A model generated the notes under the pieces. The model did no database searches. It saw only the letters and a list, made by a program, of their open reading frames with translations, and was not told where the DNA came from. The translations under genes were made by a program, and so were the position numbers. A stretch of 64,000 bases of DNA from Sphingomonas citri (GTDB lineage Bacteria > Pseudomonadota > Alphaproteobacteria > Sphingomonadales > Sphingomonadaceae): NCBI RefSeq assembly GCF_019429485.1, contig NZ_JAHXZN010000001.1:558001-622000 (forward strand), in the 5' to 3' direction. Below, piece by piece: positions 19,249 through 28,425 of the stretch; position 1 is the stretch's first letter; each line of letters opens with the position of its first letter.

Positions 19249-20531
19249 GCGCGGTGCGCGGCTGGTGCCCGAGCGCGTGGCGGCCGATGCTGGCGGGTGA
19301 CGGCTTGCTGCTCCGCATCCGGCCGCCGCTGGCGCGGCTGACACGCGCGCAGGCGCTGCTCGTCGCCGGACTGGCGACAGCCTATGGCAACGGTGCGATC
19401 GACCTCACGCGTCGCGCCGCGCTTCAACTGCGCGGTTTCGACGCGGCGGGCTGGCGCGTGGCGATAGATCGGCTGGTGCCCGCCGGGTTGATCGATCCCG
19501 ATCCCGCGATCGAGGCGTTCGCGCTGACGGTGGCGCCGAACTGGCGAGAGGGCGACGACACGCATCGGGTCGCGCACGCGCTGACGGCGCGGCGGACTGA
19601 GCTGCCACCGCTCCCGGCCAAGTTCGGGATCGCGGTCGACGCGGGTCCACGCTCGGTGCTGGGCGACACGCCAGCGGACCTGCGGGTGGAACGCGGCGGC
19701 GACGGCGGGCTGATCCTGCGCGCAGACGGGCGAGCGACCGGCGTGCGCCTGAAATGTGGGCAAGAGGTCGAGGCGATCGTGGCGCTCGCGGAGTGGTTCG
19801 GCGCGAGCGGCGGAGCGGCAGCGGGGCGAATGGCGCGGCATGCGGCGGTGCTGCCGGACTGGGCTGCTGGCGTCGTCGCGCCGCTCGTGGGCGAGTCGGA
19901 GAGCGAGCAGGTAGCGCCGCGCTACGGTCGCCTCACGGGCGCTGAGTTGGCATCGCTCGCCGCCGGGATCGAAGCGCTGCGGGTCACCCCGTGGCGCTCG
20001 CTGCTGCTGGAGCGTGACGCGGCACGTGTGCCGGCACCCCCAATTTCTTCCGACCTCCTCCCGGTGCAGGGAAGGTGGCAGGCCGAAGGCCTGCCGGAGG
20101 GGCGTCGCGGGCTGGGAATGTCGCTGGACTCACCGGAGGCGCCCCTCCTCCACCAGCCTTCGGCTGGCCCCCACCCCCTTGCAGGGGAGGATGAGGTTCG
20201 CGTCAGCGGCCCGGCACCAGTACACACACGCTGGCTTCACGCTTCAGCAACTGCCCCTTGCAACGTTACCGCCTGCGTCGGGGCACCCGCCTGTCCACAG
20301 GCGAGCGTCGTCACCCGCGCGCTCGCCGACCGGCTCGCCGCGACACGGGTGGGCGGCCCGATCCACGTTTCCGGCTGTGCCAAGGGCTGCGCCCGGAGCG
20401 CACCCGCGGCGCTCACGATCGTGGGGCGCGGCGGTCGCTACGACCTCGTGCGCGACGGGCGTGCCGACTCGCCCCCCTTGCTCCGCGACCTCACCGCCGC
20501 GGCGCTGCTCGACCATCTCGGAGCCGATTGA
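19245..20531 (+). CDS. cobG: Precorrin-3B synthase CobG
   Basis: 428 residues. Oxygen-dependent ring-contraction preparatory step converting precorrin-3A to precorrin-3B. It is related to sulfite/nitrite reductases, and the Fe-S/siroheme cysteines are visible as C-x5-C in ACVGAPACPQ and C-x3-C in SGCAKGCARS. Between residues about 269 and 317, just before the cysteine motif, the protein contains a repeat-encoded insertion. Without it the protein would be shorter than typical CobG. Its presence, rather than CobZ or the anaerobic route, marks an aerobic pathway. The start overlaps the cobN stop; cobH begins immediately after its stop. Confidence 0.9.
   Translation: MSAVRGWCPSAWRPMLAGDGLLLRIRPPLARLTRAQALLVAGLATAYGNGAIDLTRRAALQLRGFDAAGWRVAIDRLVPAGLIDPDPAIEAFALTVAPNWREGDDTHRVAHALTARRTELPPLPAKFGIAVDAGPRSVLGDTPADLRVERGGDGGLILRADGRATGVRLKCGQEVEAIVALAEWFGASGGAAAGRMARHAAVLPDWAAGVVAPLVGESESEQVAPRYGRLTGAELASLAAGIEALRVTPWRSLLLERDAARVPAPPISSDLLPVQGRWQAEGLPEGRRGLGMSLDSPEAPLLHQPSAGPHPLAGEDEVRVSGPAPVHTRWLHASATAPCNVTACVGAPACPQASVVTRALADRLAATRVGGPIHVSGCAKGCARSAPAALTIVGRGGRYDLVRDGRADSPPLLRDLTAAALLDHLGAD
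20053..20195. repeat. Family C inverted repeat doublet inside cobG
   Basis: The left half has CCTCCTCCCGGTGCAGGGA then GGTGGCAGGCCGAAGGCC. The right half is the inverse form, with CCCCTCCTCCACCAGCCTTC and CCCCCTTGCAGGGGAGG. The same type of hairpin followed by GGTGGCA occurs between genes at 47228. Here it is read through in the cobG frame. Confidence 0.75.
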
Positions 20532-21161
20532 ATGCGACCCGCCTATGAGACCGATGGCGCGACGATCTACCGCCAGTCCTTCGCCATCATCCGCGCCGAG
20601 GCCGAGCTCGCGCCCTTCTCCGCCGAGGAGGAACCCGTCGCGGTGCGGATGATCCACGCCGCGGGCCTGGTCGCCCTCGCCGGCGACATCCGCTTCTCGC
20701 CCGGCTTCGCCACCGCCGCCCGGACGGCGCTCGCGGCGGGCGCACCGATCCTGTGCGACGCGCGCATGGTGAGCGAGGGGGTCACGCGCGCGCGGCTGCC
20801 GGCCGACAATGCGGTGATCTGCACGCTGCACGATCCCGCGGTGCCGCCGCTCGCCGCGGCCCTGCACACCACGCGCTCCGCCGCTGCGCTGGAACTGTGG
20901 CGCCCCCACCTCGCCGGTGCGCTGGTGGCGATCGGCAACGCGCCGACCGCGCTGTTCCACCTGCTCGCCATGCTCAACGACCCGGCCTGCCCGCGCCCCG
21001 CCGCGATCATCGGCTGCCCGGTCGGCTTCGTCGGCGCGGCCGAGTCGAAGGAGGCGCTGTGGTGCGAGGCGCCCGTGCCCTGCGCGATCGTGACGGGGCG
21101 GCTCGGCGGCAGCGCGATCACGGTCGCCGCGGTCAACGCGCTGGCGAGCGCGGCCGAGTGA
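20532..21161 (+). CDS. cobH: Precorrin-8X methylmutase
   Basis: 209 residues. Migrates the C11 methyl to C12 to make hydrogenobyrinic acid. The catalytic His lies in VRMIHAAGLV near residue 43, and the family motifs ILCDARMVSEGV, AIGNAPTALFHLL and IGCPVGFVGAAESK are all present. The ATG follows the cobG TGA directly; the stop overlaps the cobI GTG. Normal length. Confidence 0.96.
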   Translation: MRPAYETDGATIYRQSFAIIRAEAELAPFSAEEEPVAVRMIHAAGLVALAGDIRFSPGFATAARTALAAGAPILCDARMVSEGVTRARLPADNAVICTLHDPAVPPLAAALHTTRSAAALELWRPHLAGALVAIGNAPTALFHLLAMLNDPACPRPAAIIGCPVGFVGAAESKEALWCEAPVPCAIVTGRLGGSAITVAAVNALASAAE

Positions 21162-21883
21162 GCGCGGGCACGATCCACGGCGTCGGGCTCGGACCGGGGG
21201 CGGCGGACCTGATGAGCGTCCGCGCCGACCGGCTGGTGCGCGGCGCGCGCCACCTCGCCTTCTTCCGCAAGCGCGGGCGGCCCGGCCACGCGCGCCGGCT
21301 GGTGGAGGGCATGCTCCGCCCCGATGTCGTCGAATATGCGATGGAGTATCCGGTCACGACCGAGCTGGCGGTGAGCGATCCGGCCTATAACGCGCAGCTC
21401 GCCGCTTTCTACGCCGAGAGCGCCGCGCACCTCGAAGCGCTCGCCCGCGCCGGCGAGGAGGTGGTGGTGTTGTGCGAGGGTGACCCGTTCTTCTACGGCT
21501 CGTTCATGCACCTGCACGCGCGGCTCGCGGGCGCGGTGCCGGTCGCGGTGGTGCCGGGCGTCACCGGCATGTCGGGGGCGTGGACCGCCAGCGGCGCGCC
21601 GATCACCTGGGGCGACGACGTGCTCACCGTCGCCACCGCGACCCTGCCCGAGGCCGAGCTGACGCGTCGGGTAAGCGATACCGACGCGCTGGTGGTGATG
21701 AAGGTCGGCCGCCATCTGCCCAAGCTGCGTCGCGCGCTCGCCGCCGCTGGGCGCGAGGGCGCGGCCTGGCTGGTCGAGCACGCCGCCATGCCCGAGCAGC
21801 GGGTGGTCCCGCTCGCCGAGGCGGGTGAGACCGCACCCTATTTCGCGATCGTGCTCGTCCACGGTCAGGGGCGGCGCCCGTGA
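21158..21883 (+). CDS. cobI: Precorrin-2 C20-methyltransferase
   Basis: 241 residues of the class III (tetrapyrrole) SAM-dependent methyltransferases. The N terminus has the GVGLGPGAADLMSVRA SAM-site loop, followed by EYPVT, CEGDPFFYGSFMHLHARL and VPGVTGMSGAW, matching CobI/CbiL. The GTG start overlaps the cobH stop (GTGA), and its end overlaps the cobJ GTG, so translation is probably coupled. It makes precorrin-3A for CobG. Confidence 0.95.
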   Translation: MSAGTIHGVGLGPGAADLMSVRADRLVRGARHLAFFRKRGRPGHARRLVEGMLRPDVVEYAMEYPVTTELAVSDPAYNAQLAAFYAESAAHLEALARAGEEVVVLCEGDPFFYGSFMHLHARLAGAVPVAVVPGVTGMSGAWTASGAPITWGDDVLTVATATLPEAELTRRVSDTDALVVMKVGRHLPKLRRALAAAGREGAAWLVEHAAMPEQRVVPLAEAGETAPYFAIVLVHGQGRRP

Positions 21884-22644
21884 CCGCTGCGGTGAGCGCA
21901 GGCTGGCTCGCCATCGCGGGGCTCGGGCCGGGCGACGAAGCGCTCGTCACCCCCGAGGTGAGCGCGGCGCTCGCCGCGGCGAGCGACGTCATCGGCTATA
22001 TCCCGTATGTCCGCCGCGTCGCACCGCGCGCCGGGCTGACCCGCCACGAATCGGACAATCGCGTCGAGCTGGATCGCGCGCGCCACGCTCTGTCGCTCGC
22101 CGCGGGCGGCGCGCGCGTGGTCGTGGTGTCGTCGGGCGATCCTGGCGTGTTCGCGATGGCGTCGGCGGTGTTCGAGGCGATCGAGGCGGGCGAGCCGAGC
22201 TGGCGCGGGCTCGACGTGCGCGTGCTGCCCGGGATCACCGCGATGCTCGCCGCCAGCGCGCGCGCCGGTGCGCCGCTCGGTCATGACTTCTGCGCGATCA
22301 ACCTGTCGGACAATCTCAAGCCCGCCGCGCTGATCGAGCGTCGCCTGCGGCTGGCCGCGGAGGCAGACTTCGCGATCGCGCTCTACAACCCGCGCTCTGT
22401 CGCGCGCCCGGACGGGCTCGATCAGGCGCTCGCGGTGCTGCGCGCCGCCTGTGTCGACTCGCGCCCGGTGCTGTTCGCACGCGCCGTGGCGACGCCGGCG
22501 GAATCGCTGCGGGTCGTTCCGCTGCCGCAGGCGCGCGGCGAGATGGCCGACATGCGGACGCTGGTGATCGTGGGGTCCAGCCGGACGCGGCTGATCGAAC
22601 GCCCGGGCGCGCCCTGGCTCTACACGCCGCGGTCGGCGGCGTGA
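21880..22644 (+). CDS. cobJ: Precorrin-3B C17-methyltransferase
   Basis: 254 residues. Performs C17 methylation with ring contraction to give precorrin-4. Motifs: GLGPGDEALVTPEV, VVSSGDPGVFAMA, LPGITAMLAASARAGAPLGHDFC and IALYNPRS. The GTG start overlaps cobI. Its last 25 bases overlap the 3' end of the convergent cobK gene on the other strand. Confidence 0.96.
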   Translation: MTAAVSAGWLAIAGLGPGDEALVTPEVSAALAAASDVIGYIPYVRRVAPRAGLTRHESDNRVELDRARHALSLAAGGARVVVVSSGDPGVFAMASAVFEAIEAGEPSWRGLDVRVLPGITAMLAASARAGAPLGHDFCAINLSDNLKPAALIERRLRLAAEADFAIALYNPRSVARPDGLDQALAVLRAACVDSRPVLFARAVATPAESLRVVPLPQARGEMADMRTLVIVGSSRTRLIERPGAPWLYTPRSAA

Positions 22645-23369
22645 TCGAGCCAGTCGAGCACGGCGGCGACGCTCCCGCACGTCCGCCGCGGCGGCAGCGC
22701 GGGGCGGTCGATCATCAGCACCGGCAGGCCGAGCGCGCGCGCCGCGACGAGCTTGGCCACGGCCCCCTCACCGCCCGCGTTCTTGCAGATGATCAGCTCG
22801 GTGCCGTGCGCCTCCAGCAGCCGCCGGTCCCCTGCAGCGGTGAACGGGCCGCGATCGATCACCAGCCGGTGATGCGCGAGCCCGGGCGCGCGCTCGGGCG
22901 GGTCGACGAAGCGGAGCAGATAATCGTGCTGCGGCCGCGCCGCGAAACGCTCGACGTGCATTCGCCCGAGCGCGAGCATGATGCGGCGCGGCGGTCCGTC
23001 GAGCGCGGCGACCGCGGCGTCGAGGTCGGCGACGTGCGTCCAACGGTCACCTGCGCCGGCCTGCCACGGCGGCCGGGTCAGTGCGACCAGCGGCACCCCC
23101 GCCTGCTCGGCGGCGGCGACCGCATTGGCGCTGATCCGTGCGGCGAAGGGATGGGTGGCGTCGACGACATAAGTGACCTGCTCGGCGCGCAGCCAGCCGG
23201 CGAGCCCCGCGACGCCACCGAACCCGCCGACGCGCACCGGCACCGGCTGCGCGCGCGGACACGCGGTGCGGCCGGCGTAGCTCAGCGTCGCGCGGAATCC
23301 TCGATCCGCGACCGCGGCGGCGAGCGCGCTCGCCTCGGTGGTGCCACCGAGGATGAGGAGGTGCGGCAT
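22620..23369 (-). CDS. cobK: Precorrin-6A reductase
   Basis: 249 residues. NADPH-dependent reduction of precorrin-6A to 6B. Rossmann-like N terminus MPHLLILGGTTEASALA, then VDATHPFAARISANA, LGRMHVERFAARPQHDYLLRFVDPP and a C-terminal CKNAGGEGAVAKL, all typical of CobK/CbiJ. It runs against the rest of the operon. Its ATG (bases 23367-23369) shares two bases with the cobL ATG on the other strand, so its promoter and ribosome binding site must lie inside cobL. It converges on cobJ with a 25-base overlap. Confidence 0.95.
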   Translation of the reverse strand: MPHLLILGGTTEASALAAAVADRGFRATLSYAGRTACPRAQPVPVRVGGFGGVAGLAGWLRAEQVTYVVDATHPFAARISANAVAAAEQAGVPLVALTRPPWQAGAGDRWTHVADLDAAVAALDGPPRRIMLALGRMHVERFAARPQHDYLLRFVDPPERAPGLAHHRLVIDRGPFTAAGDRRLLEAHGTELIICKNAGGEGAVAKLVAARALGLPVLMIDRPALPPRRTCGSVAAVLDWLDHAADRGV

Positions 23370-24570
23370 GGCTGAGCGGAGTCCGTGGCTGACGATCGTG
23401 GGGATCGGCGAGGATGGACCGGCAGGGCTGTGTGCCGCAAGCCGCGCCGCGCTCGAGACCGCCACGTACGTGACTGGCGCCCCGCGCCAGCTCGCGCTGC
23501 TGCCCGAGCTGACGGCGACGAGGGAGGCGTGGCCGGTCCCGTTCGTCGATGGGATCGAGCGGCTGCTGGCGCGGCGCGGCCGACCGACGGTGATGCTCGC
23601 CTCGGGCGACCCGTTCTGGTTCGGTGCCGGCGGCACGGTCACCGCGCTGCTGGCGCGCGACGAGTGGGTCGCGCATCCCGCACGCTCGACCTTCGCGCTG
23701 GCGGCGGCACGGCTCGGCTGGCGGCTGGAGGAGACCGCCTGCCTCGGATTGCATGCCGCGCCGCTCGGCCGGCTTCGCCCGCTGCTCGCGCCGGGCGAGC
23801 GCGCGATCGTGCTGGTGCGCGACGGTGACGCCGCCGTCGAGGTGGCCCGCTATCTCGTCGCACAGGGCTTCGGCGCGAGCGCGGTGACGGTGCTGGAAGC
23901 GCTCGGCGGCGCGCGCGAGCGGGTACGCACGACCAGCGCGGCGGCCGGGGACCTCGACGATGTCGCGCACCCGGTCGCACTCGCCATCGCGGTGGCGGGC
24001 GACGGCCGCGTCATGCCGCGCGCGAGCGGGCTTGCCGACGACTGGTTCGCACACGACGGCCAGCTCACCAAGCGCCCGCAGCGCGCGCTGGCGCTGTCCG
24101 CGCTCGCGCCGCGCGCGGGCAAGCTGCTGTGGGACATCGGCGCGGGCTCGGGCTCGATCGCGATCGAGTGGCTGCTCGCACATCCGCGCACCGCGGCCGT
24201 GGCGATCGAGCGCGACCCGGTCCGCGCCGCCCGCGCCCGCGTCAACGCCGACTCGCTCGGAGTAGACCGCCTGCGGCTGGTCGAGGGCGCGGCGCCCGGG
24301 GTGCTGGCAGAGCTGCCCCTGCCAGACGCGGTGTTCGTCGGCGGCGGCCTCTGCGACGCGCTGCTCGACTGGTTGTTCGACTCGCTGCCTACCGGCACCC
24401 GCCTCGTGGCGCACGCGGTGACGCTCGAGTCGGAAGCGCTGCTCGCCGCACGGCACGCGCAGCATGGCGGCGCCCTGCTGCGGGTCGAGCTGGCCGAGGC
24501 GGCCGCGCTCGGCACGCGGCGCGGCTGGCGCGCCAGCTTCCCGATCGTGCAGTGGAGCGTGACGCTGTGA
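23368..24570 (+). CDS. cobL: Precorrin-6B C5,15-methyltransferase (decarboxylating)
   Basis: 400 residues, the usual fusion of a CbiE-type N-terminal methyltransferase (VGIGEDGPAGL, LASGDPFWFGAGGT) and a CbiT-type C-terminal domain with SAM motif LLWDIGAGSGSIAIEW (starting near residue 252). It methylates C5 and C15 and decarboxylates the acetate side chain. ATG 23368 lies opposite the cobK start. Because cobK interrupts the strand, cobL either reads through from cobJ or has its own promoter within cobK. The end overlaps cobE (GTGA). Confidence 0.95.
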   Translation: MAERSPWLTIVGIGEDGPAGLCAASRAALETATYVTGAPRQLALLPELTATREAWPVPFVDGIERLLARRGRPTVMLASGDPFWFGAGGTVTALLARDEWVAHPARSTFALAAARLGWRLEETACLGLHAAPLGRLRPLLAPGERAIVLVRDGDAAVEVARYLVAQGFGASAVTVLEALGGARERVRTTSAAAGDLDDVAHPVALAIAVAGDGRVMPRASGLADDWFAHDGQLTKRPQRALALSALAPRAGKLLWDIGAGSGSIAIEWLLAHPRTAAVAIERDPVRAARARVNADSLGVDRLRLVEGAAPGVLAELPLPDAVFVGGGLCDALLDWLFDSLPTGTRLVAHAVTLESEALLAARHAQHGGALLRVELAEAAALGTRRGWRASFPIVQWSVTL

Positions 24571-24926
24571 TCGTCGCCGGCTTCGGCTGCCGTGCCAGCG
24601 CCACCGCCGAGTCGCTCGCCGCCGCTTTCGTCGCCGCGGCGCAGGGGCGATCGGTCGACCGACTCGCCGCCCCGGAAGACCGCATCGCGCTGCTGGCACC
24701 GCTCGCGCGCGCGCTCGACCTGCCCATCGTCCCGGTGACGGATGCGGCGCTCGCAGCGACCGTCACGCCGACGCGCTCGCCTCCTAGCTTCATCGCACGC
24801 GGCACCGGCAGCGTCGCCGAGGCGGCCGCGCTCCACGCCGCCGGTCCGGGCGCCCGCCTGCTCACGACGCGGCTCGTCTCCCCCGATCGACGCGCCACCT
24901 GCGCGCTCGCCCAAGGAACCTCATGA
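24567..24926 (+). CDS. cobE: CobE protein (CbiG C-terminal domain-like)
   Basis: 119 residues from GTG 24567. It matches the CobE/CbiG_C fold: [20 protein letters not shown] at the N terminus, [16 protein letters not shown] in the middle, and [15 protein letters not shown] near the C terminus. CobE is needed for aerobic cobalamin synthesis, but its exact step is not settled. Overlaps both cobL and cobM by 4 bases. Confidence 0.88.
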   Translation: MIVAGFGCRASATAESLAAAFVAAAQGRSVDRLAAPEDRIALLAPLARALDLPIVPVTDAALAATVTPTRSPPSFIARGTGSVAEAAALHAAGPGARLLTTRLVSPDRRATCALAQGTS

Positions 24927-25690
24927 CCGTTCATTTCATCGGCGCCGGTCCCGGCGCGCCCGACCTGCTGACGCTGCGGGGCCGCGACCTGATCGCCGCC
25001 GCGCCGGTATGTCTCTTCGCCGGCTCGCTCGTCCCGGCCGCGATACTGCGCCACTGTCCGGCCGGCGCTCGGATCGTCGACACCGCACCGCTGTCGCTGG
25101 ACCAGATCGTCGCCGAGATCGTCGCGGCGCATGCCGCGGGGCAGGACGTGGCGCGGCTCCACTCGGGTGACCTGTCGGTCTGGTCGGCGATGGGCGAACA
25201 GCTGCGTCGGCTTCGCGCGCTCGGGATCCCGGTCACCGTGACACCGGGCGTCCCGGCGTTCGCGGCCGCGGCTGCCGCGCTGGAGAGCGAGCTGACGCTG
25301 CCCGGCCTCGCGCAATCGGTGGTGCTCACCCGCACGCCCGGGCGGGCCAGCGCTATGCCTCCGTCGGAGACGCTCGCCGCCTTCGCCGCGACTGGGGCGA
25401 CCTTGGCAATCCATCTCTCGATCCATCGCCTCACCGAGGTGGTGGAAACGTTGTTGCCGACCCACGGTGGCGACTGCCCCGCCGCGATAGTGTGGCGCGC
25501 AAGCTGGCCCGACGAGCGCGTGATACGCGCGACACTCGCGACACTCGTCGACTCCGCCGCGGGCGGGCCCGAGCGCACCGCGCTGATCCTGGTAGGCCGC
25601 GTGCTCGGCGCCGAGCGTTTCGACGAGAGCCGGCTCTACGCGCCCGACTATGACCGCCGCTTCCGCCCCGCCGCCGGACCGGCGGCGTGA
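24923..25690 (+). CDS. cobM: Precorrin-4 C11-methyltransferase
   Basis: 255 residues. Class III methyltransferase with [16 protein letters not shown] at the N terminus, [32 protein letters not shown], and [10 protein letters not shown] near residue 165. These are the CobM/CbiF hallmarks, and the length is normal. Start and stop overlap neighbours (ATGA, GTGA). Confidence 0.96.
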   Translation: MTVHFIGAGPGAPDLLTLRGRDLIAAAPVCLFAGSLVPAAILRHCPAGARIVDTAPLSLDQIVAEIVAAHAAGQDVARLHSGDLSVWSAMGEQLRRLRALGIPVTVTPGVPAFAAAAAALESELTLPGLAQSVVLTRTPGRASAMPPSETLAAFAATGATLAIHLSIHRLTEVVETLLPTHGGDCPAAIVWRASWPDERVIRATLATLVDSAAGGPERTALILVGRVLGAERFDESRLYAPDYDRRFRPAAGPAA

Positions 25691-26991
25691 CACAGGGTCT
25701 GATGATCGCCGCACCCGCCTCGGGCAGCGGCAAGACCACGGTGATGCTCGGACTGCTCCGCGCGTTCGCTGAGGCTAGCGTGACCGTTCAACCCTACAAG
25801 AGCGGCCCCGACTATATCGATCCCGCCTTCCATCGCGCCGCGTGCGGGCGCGACTCGTACAATCTCGACGGCTGGGCGATGCCGGGCGCGCTGCTCGACT
25901 CGCTCGCCGCGCGCGCGGCCGACGCCGAGCTGGCGCTGGCCGAGGCCTCCATGGGGTTGTTCGACGGCGTGGCGGCACCGGGACAGACCGGCACCGGCGC
26001 GGGGGCGGAGATCGCGCGGCGGTTCGGCTGGCCGGTCGTGCTGGTGCTCGACGTGAGCGGCCAGGCGCAGTCCGCCGCCGCGACCGCACTGGGCTTCGCG
26101 ACGCTCGATCCCGAAGTACGGATCGCCGGCGTGATCCTCAACCGCGTGGCGAGCGCGCGACACGAGCGGCTCGCGCGCGCGGGCATGGCAGCGGCGGGGA
26201 TCGCGGTGCTCGGCGCGCTGCCCCGCGCGCGCGCGCTGCGCCTGCCCGAGCGCCACCTCGGCCTCGTCCAGGCGGACGAGCATGCCGACCTGGAGGAGCG
26301 GATCGCCGCGCACGCCGCCTTCATCCGCGCTCACCTCGACCTGAAAGCCCTGCGCGCCCTGGCCGCGGGCGGGCATGCCGAGGCGGCTACGTCTCGGATC
26401 GACCCGCCGGCGCAGCGGATCGCGCTCGCGCAGGATGCGGCCTTCTCCTTCATCTACCCGCACCTGCTGAGCGGCTGGCGCGCGGCGGGGGCGACGCTGC
26501 TCCCCTTCTCGCCGCTCGCCGACGAGCCGCCCGACTCGGACGCCGACCTCGTCTGGCTGCCCGGCGGCTATCCCGAGCTCCACGCCGGCCGAATCGCCGC
26601 AAGCGAGCGCTTCCTCGCGGGACTGCGCGCACACGCCGAGACGCGCCCCGTTCACGGCGAGTGCGGCGGGTATATGGTGCTGGGCGAGGCGCTGGTCGAC
26701 GCGGACGGCACGCATCATCGCATGGCGGGGCTGCTCGGGCTGGTGACGAGCTACGCGACGCGGCGGCTGCACCTCGGCTACCGTCGCGCGACGCTGACGC
26801 GGCGACTCGGTGCCTTCGCGCCCGGCACGACGCTGTGCGGGCACGAATTCCATTATTCCTCGATCCTGGCCCAGCCCGACCCGCCGCTCGCGACGGTGAC
26901 GGACGCGGACGGCGTCGCGGTGGCGGAAACCGGCTCGGCGCGCGCGCACGTCAGCGGCAGCTTCTTCCATCTGATCGCGGCGGCACGATGA
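25687..26991 (+). CDS. cobB: Hydrogenobyrinic acid a,c-diamide synthase
   Basis: 434 residues. ATP-dependent glutamine amidotransferase acting on the a and c carboxylates. The N-terminal P-loop is [10 protein letters not shown] (about 9-18) with [15 protein letters not shown]. The C-terminal class I glutaminase domain has the catalytic Cys in [14 protein letters not shown] and His in GHEFHYS. The GTG start overlaps cobM. Next step: CobN chelation of the diamide. Confidence 0.95.
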   Translation: MTQGLMIAAPASGSGKTTVMLGLLRAFAEASVTVQPYKSGPDYIDPAFHRAACGRDSYNLDGWAMPGALLDSLAARAADAELALAEASMGLFDGVAAPGQTGTGAGAEIARRFGWPVVLVLDVSGQAQSAAATALGFATLDPEVRIAGVILNRVASARHERLARAGMAAAGIAVLGALPRARALRLPERHLGLVQADEHADLEERIAAHAAFIRAHLDLKALRALAAGGHAEAATSRIDPPAQRIALAQDAAFSFIYPHLLSGWRAAGATLLPFSPLADEPPDSDADLVWLPGGYPELHAGRIAASERFLAGLRAHAETRPVHGECGGYMVLGEALVDADGTHHRMAGLLGLVTSYATRRLHLGYRRATLTRRLGAFAPGTTLCGHEFHYSSILAQPDPPLATVTDADGVAVAETGSARAHVSGSFFHLIAAAR

Positions 26992-27764
26992 TCGCGCTGA
27001 GCCTCATCGGGATCGGCACCGGCAACCCCGACCATCTCACCCGCGCGGCCAAGGCGGCGATGCGCGCGGCCGACCTGATCCTGCTGCCGCGCAAGCGCGC
27101 CGAGACCGCCGAGCTGCTCGACCTGCGCGCGGCGATCTGTGCCGCGGTGGTCGGCGGGACGGTACCGACCGCGACCTTCGACATACCCGGGCGCGACCCG
27201 GTGCTGCCCTATCTCGACGGCGTCGCGGCCTGGCACGATGCCATCGCGGCGGCGTGGTGCGCGGCGATCACGCGCCACCTGCCCGACGGCGGCCGCGTGG
27301 CGCTGCTCGTCTGGGGCGACCCCTCGCTCTACGACAGCAGCCTGCGCATCGCCGCGCGGCTCGGTGCCGGCGCGATGCCGGTGACCGTGGAGGTCGTGCC
27401 CGGCATCACCAGCCTCCAGGCGCTCGCCGCGGCGCACGCCGTCCCGCTCACTGCGCTCGGCGCCCCCTTGCTCGTCACCACCGGGCGCCGGCTCACCGCC
27501 GAGGGATGGCCCGCCGGGATCGAGATGGTGGCGGTGATGCTCGACTCGGTCTGCGCATTCGAGCGGCTGAATCCGGCGGGCACGACGATCTGGTGGGGCG
27601 CCTATCTCGGCATGGCGCAGCAGTCCTTGCTCGCCGGTCCGCTCGGCGCGACGGCGCCAGCGATCCGCGACGAGCGTACATTGCTGCGCGCGCGGCACGG
27701 CTGGATCATGGACTGCTATCTGCTCCGCCGCGACGCAGCTCGCGCAGTCGCCAGCGATCGGTGA
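26988..27764 (+). CDS. cobF: Precorrin-6A synthase (deacetylating)
   Basis: 258 residues. Class III methyltransferase that methylates C1 with loss of acetate, specific to the aerobic route. Motifs: LIGIGTGNPDHLTRAA, LLPRKRAETAELLDLR, FDIPGRDP, LVWGDPSLYDSSLRI and VVPGITSLQALAA, then WWGAYLGMAQQSL. The start overlaps cobB (ATGA). Its last 59 bases overlap the end of the convergent phosphatase-like gene. Confidence 0.95.
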   Translation: MIALSLIGIGTGNPDHLTRAAKAAMRAADLILLPRKRAETAELLDLRAAICAAVVGGTVPTATFDIPGRDPVLPYLDGVAAWHDAIAAAWCAAITRHLPDGGRVALLVWGDPSLYDSSLRIAARLGAGAMPVTVEVVPGITSLQALAAAHAVPLTALGAPLLVTTGRRLTAEGWPAGIEMVAVMLDSVCAFERLNPAGTTIWWGAYLGMAQQSLLAGPLGATAPAIRDERTLLRARHGWIMDCYLLRRDAARAVASDR

Positions 27765-28281
27765 ACGACAGCGCCACGGTGGCGAGCGGCGCGACGTCGA
27801 TCGCCAGCGTCGCCGCGACCGGCAGCGCCAGCGCGTGCGCCAGCGCGGCGCGGATCACCGCGGCATGGGTTACTGCCAGCCACCTTCCCTCGCCCCTCGC
27901 GGCGAGCGGGTCGAGCCACGCGCCGACCCGCGCGCGCACCGCCTCCAGCGACTCGCCGCCCGGTGCGCCGCGCTCGGGGGCCGCGATCCACGCCGCGAGC
28001 TCTACCGCGGGCAGCATCGCCAACGCGCGGCCACGCCAGGCGCCGGCGTCCTGGTCGGCCAGCGCCGGCTCGTCCGCCGCGGACAAGGCGAGCGCCGCGG
28101 CCGTCTCGCGCGCGGAGCGTTCCGGCGCGACGACGCAGCGCCACGACGCCGCCGTGCCGAGCCGCAGCGCCTGTACCTTGGCGAGGCCAGCGGGGTCGAG
28201 CGCGTCGTCGGGCGCGGCGAACCGCGCGGCGCGCGTCGCCTCGCTGGCGCCGGCGCAGAGCAGCAGCAGGCGAACGGTCAC
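27706..28281 (-). CDS. Degenerate histidine-phosphatase-like protein of cob cluster
   Basis: 191 residues with the fold pattern of the histidine phosphatase (RHG) superfamily, but the N-terminal RHG catalytic triad is replaced: LLLLCAGASEATR stands where LxLxRHGET is expected. The second conserved histidine survives in LAVTHAAVIRA. The phosphorylated His is therefore missing, so phosphatase activity is unlikely; a binding or scaffold role is possible. A complete CobC-type phosphatase is present at 31450, so this is not the alpha-ribazole phosphatase. It diverges from cbtB across the second riboswitch and overlaps the cobF end. Confidence 0.75.
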   Translation of the reverse strand: MTVRLLLLCAGASEATRAARFAAPDDALDPAGLAKVQALRLGTAASWRCVVAPERSARETAAALALSAADEPALADQDAGAWRGRALAMLPAVELAAWIAAPERGAPGGESLEAVRARVGAWLDPLAARGEGRWLAVTHAAVIRAALAHALALPVAATLAIDVAPLATVALSFTDRWRLRELRRGGADSSP

Positions 28282-28329
28282 GATGGGCTCCTGCTCGGTT
28301 GACGCGGTGCCGCGCAGCCGCCACAGCTG

Positions 28330-28425
28330 CGTGCCTCAGCACCGGGCGGGAAGCCGGTGAGACTCCGGCGCGGTCGCGCCACTGTGATCGACGGCCCCTG
28401 CGCTGTCGAGAGTCAGACCCCGCCC
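28330..28425 (+). promoter_or_regulatory. Compact cobalamin riboswitch upstream of cbtB
   Basis: Core B12-element sequence is visible: GGGCGGGAAGCCGGTGAGAC, TCCGGCGCGGTCGCGCCACT followed by GTGATCG, and the closing GAGAGTCAGACCCC. A further hairpin near 28442-28462 (TCCGGG and CCCGGA) overlaps the approach to the cbtB ribosome binding site and may be the kissing-loop/expression part. It controls the cbtB-cbtA-cobO-cobT-cobC-cobS block. Confidence 0.9.

Noticed and set aside
16525..19344. Open frame antisense to cobN
   Set aside because: Low-complexity translation without motifs; cobN itself is well supported.
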